Of a stretch of 6,206 bases of DNA, positions 4,696 to 6,206 are shown piece by piece. The stretch comes from JBBDWJ01 sp040902925. GTDB lineage: Bacteria; Acidobacteriota; Terriglobia; Bryobacterales; UBA6623. The translations under genes and the position numbers were made by a program. Where the stretch lies: assembly GCA_040902925.1 (NCBI GenBank), contig JBBDWJ010000114.1, positions 1-6,206 of the forward strand, read 5' to 3'. The notes beneath the pieces are model-generated. The model ran no database searches. It was not told the DNA's origin and was given only the letters and a program-made list of their open reading frames with translations. Numbering within the stretch: the first letter of the stretch is position 1; each line of letters begins with the position of its first letter.

Positions 4696-6177
4696 TTGCC
4701 TCAGTCAAATAGAATGGACCGAAATGCAAAGGGCCTGTACTGGACGGGCTGGTTCGCGGCCGTGCTTGCTGTGGGCGGCGTGCTGGGGACCTACGCGTGG
4801 TGTCTGTGGGGTTCGCCCGCGTTCGGTTTGCTGGCTGACCAATCCCACCACGTGCACTTCGCTGAAGAGTTTGACCGCGCCTGGCGCGACAGCGACTTTC
4901 CGCCACGCTGGGCCGCCGGCGCCAATGGCGGCCGCGGCAGCGTCGCGTTCGTGGTTTACCCTCCCCTGTTCGCGTTCCTCACGGCCTGCTGGATGCGGCT
5001 CGGCGTTTCGGGGCCGGAAGCGCTCCGCTTGGCCGTCTTCACAGCGACAGTGGGCATCGTCCTATCCGTTCTATATCTGGCGCGGACGTGGCTTTCCTGG
5101 CGCCGCAGCCTGTTCGCGGCCGCCCTCGTGTTGCTGCTGCCGGGCGTGACCTTCGTTGCGCTGGGCCGCGGGATGCTTCCCAACTACGCGGCGTTGGGCT
5201 GGGCTGCTCTGTTGCTTGGGGCGGGTCAGCGGGCCCTGCTCGGCCGCCGCGCCGTTTTTAATTCCGCCCTCACAGCCGTCGCGGCTGCTGGCTTGGCGCT
5301 CACCCACACGCTAACAGCCTATCTCCTCATCTTGTTACTACTGGTGATCTCTCCCCTACTGGGCAGAGCCTTGGGTTTGCGAAGGATGGCGTGGGCCGGA
5401 GTGTCTGCTCTCGCCGCGGCTTCGCTGACCTGCTGGTATTGGCTGCCACTGATGCAAGCCGGCTCCTACACCCGATTGAACTATTTAGTCGAAAGCCACC
5501 TGTATCTCGATAGCGTGATCGGCGCGAGCGTACAGGCAGCAGGGGGCGAGTTTCAACAGGACTGGATCTTCCTGAACGATGTGGGCCGCTACATCGTCAT
5601 AGGCCAGTCGCTGCTGGCTTTTCTTCTGACACTCGCCTTACGCGGCAACAAGACTCGCAACCAAACTATTGAACGGCCGACTCGCGGGGCTGACGGGCAG
5701 CACACCCCGCCGGTGGATGTCTTGTTCTTGCGGGCCCTACCCTGGGTGGCGGCTTTCGCCCTTCTTGCCGCCACCGAATTCGGTGGGCGCCTGCTTCTCG
5801 AACTGCCGGGCGCCGCCCTGATTCAGTTCTCGTGGAGATGGCAGATACTTATCGCGCTCTGGTGCGCCTTGGCGCTGGCTTCTCTTCCTTGGGAAAAGAA
5901 ATCATTGCCTCCGGCAATTCTCGCACTCGTAACGCTGGCGCTGTTCTCGCCGCTGCTGGCGGCATCGAATATACAGCCAAGCGACCAGCGCCGCGATCTA
6001 CCAGCGGTCCTCTCCCGGTTGGAGTTTGAGAAACTGCCGACGCTCGATCGCGCGGCCTATCTGGGGAATCTGCTGGAACAGCGCCCCAATGGGGTCGACA
6101 CACGGTACTATCTGCCGGCGGCGTTCGGCCGGGCTGAGATCGTTAGCGGCGAGGCTAGTGTAGTGTCCACGAATTAG
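4696..6177 (+). CDS. Polytopic membrane glycosyltransferase-like protein (PTPS-related membrane family), probably 3'-truncated
   Basis: A 493-residue multi-pass membrane protein with about ten or eleven hydrophobic helices (first at 16-36, last at about 403-423). It resembles GT-C enzymes and the membrane family labelled '6-pyruvoyl-tetrahydropterin synthase-related': an early loop with DQSHHVHFAEEF (48-59), PPRWAAGANGGRGS (69-82) and VYPPL (87-91), a mid-protein LTHTLTAY (202-209), and IQFSWRW (376-382) before a late helix. GT-C proteins use a lipid-linked sugar donor and an acidic residue in the first outer loop; Asp48 is the candidate here. After the last helix comes only about 70 residues, with YYLPAAFGRAEIVSGEASV, a stretch that in relatives leads into a further soluble domain. 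It then stops at STN-TAG inside a palindromic, IS-end-like sequence. The TTG at 4696 has GAGAG at 4685-4689; the ATG at 4714 is an equally possible start. Probably acts with the preceding gene on envelope glycans. Confidence 0.78.
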   Translation: MPQSNRMDRNAKGLYWTGWFAAVLAVGGVLGTYAWCLWGSPAFGLLADQSHHVHFAEEFDRAWRDSDFPPRWAAGANGGRGSVAFVVYPPLFAFLTACWMRLGVSGPEALRLAVFTATVGIVLSVLYLARTWLSWRRSLFAAALVLLLPGVTFVALGRGMLPNYAALGWAALLLGAGQRALLGRRAVFNSALTAVAAAGLALTHTLTAYLLILLLLVISPLLGRALGLRRMAWAGVSALAAASLTCWYWLPLMQAGSYTRLNYLVESHLYLDSVIGASVQAAGGEFQQDWIFLNDVGRYIVIGQSLLAFLLTLALRGNKTRNQTIERPTRGADGQHTPPVDVLFLRALPWVAAFALLAATEFGGRLLLELPGAALIQFSWRWQILIALWCALALASLPWEKKSLPPAILALVTLALFSPLLAASNIQPSDQRRDLPAVLSRLEFEKLPTLDRAAYLGNLLEQRPNGVDTRYYLPAAFGRAEIVSGEASVVSTN

Positions 6178-6206
6178 GTGGACAAACGTTTGCGGCCTCT
6201 TGGGGC
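6161..6206. mobile_element. Probable left tip of an insertion sequence (cut by the window edge)
   Basis: From about 6161 the sequence changes character. It contains TGTCCAC (6164-6170) and its exact reverse complement GTGGACA (6178-6184) 7 bases apart, then the perfect palindrome CAAACGTTTG (6183-6192). TAGTG is repeated in tandem at 6156-6160 and 6161-6165, right at the presumed junction. Termini beginning TGTAGTGTCC are reminiscent of insertion-sequence ends, and the upstream gene loses its expected continuation here. No transposase is visible in the 46 bases available, so family and true boundary are unknown. Confidence 0.35.
6164..6184. repeat. Perfect inverted repeat, 7-bp arms, at the 3' end of the last gene
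   Basis: TGTCCAC (6164-6170) and GTGGACA (6178-6184) are exact reverse complements separated by 7 bases that hold the end of the reading frame, including its stop TAG (6175-6177). It may be a transposase-binding structure at an element's tip or, less likely, a transcript-end hairpin: no T-run follows directly. Confidence 0.65.

Overview
The window is a GC-rich bacterial segment with all recognisable coding on the + strand. It holds three substantial genes in its right three quarters and a decayed or non-coding stretch in its first 1.4 kb. The organism cannot be fixed from the sequence. The membrane sulfatase-like enzyme, the large polytopic glycosyltransferase-like protein, the PepSY-type fragment and the conserved 480-residue protein together suggest an environmental, large-genome bacterium such as an Acidobacteriota member; this is inference only.

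Region 1 (1-706) looks like a gene graveyard. A small frame at 78-281 has a strong Shine-Dalgarno sequence but no recognisable product. A 50-codon frame at 265-417 resembles the N-terminus of a PepSY-associated membrane protein and then degrades. The frame at 452-706 is the C-terminal end of a homocysteine S-methyltransferase, including its GGCC zinc-binding motif, with the rest of the enzyme missing. Region 2 (707-1448) has no convincing gene. It holds a 13-bp repeat in three tandem copies, a perfect 8-bp inverted repeat just before a -10-like box, and a 12-bp palindrome.

Region 3 (1449-2891) encodes a conserved 480-residue protein of unknown function with very characteristic N-terminal motifs. 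Region 4 (3013-4602) encodes a complete membrane-anchored enzyme of the alkaline phosphatase/sulfatase superfamily, with an N-terminal membrane domain and an extracytoplasmic catalytic domain. Region 5 (4696-6177) encodes a multi-pass membrane protein that resembles GT-C glycosyltransferases and the '6-pyruvoyl-tetrahydropterin synthase-related' membrane family. The last two genes lie about 100 bp apart and probably act together in envelope or exopolysaccharide assembly or modification.

The third gene ends abruptly inside a region that should continue into a C-terminal domain. Its last codons and its stop lie in a palindromic sequence resembling the tip of an insertion sequence, so it is probably truncated by an element that continues past the right edge. 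I found no CRISPR array, tRNA, rRNA or clearly new multi-gene system. The most useful leads are the uncharacterised 480-residue family, the truncation at the right border and the pseudogene mosaic at the left.
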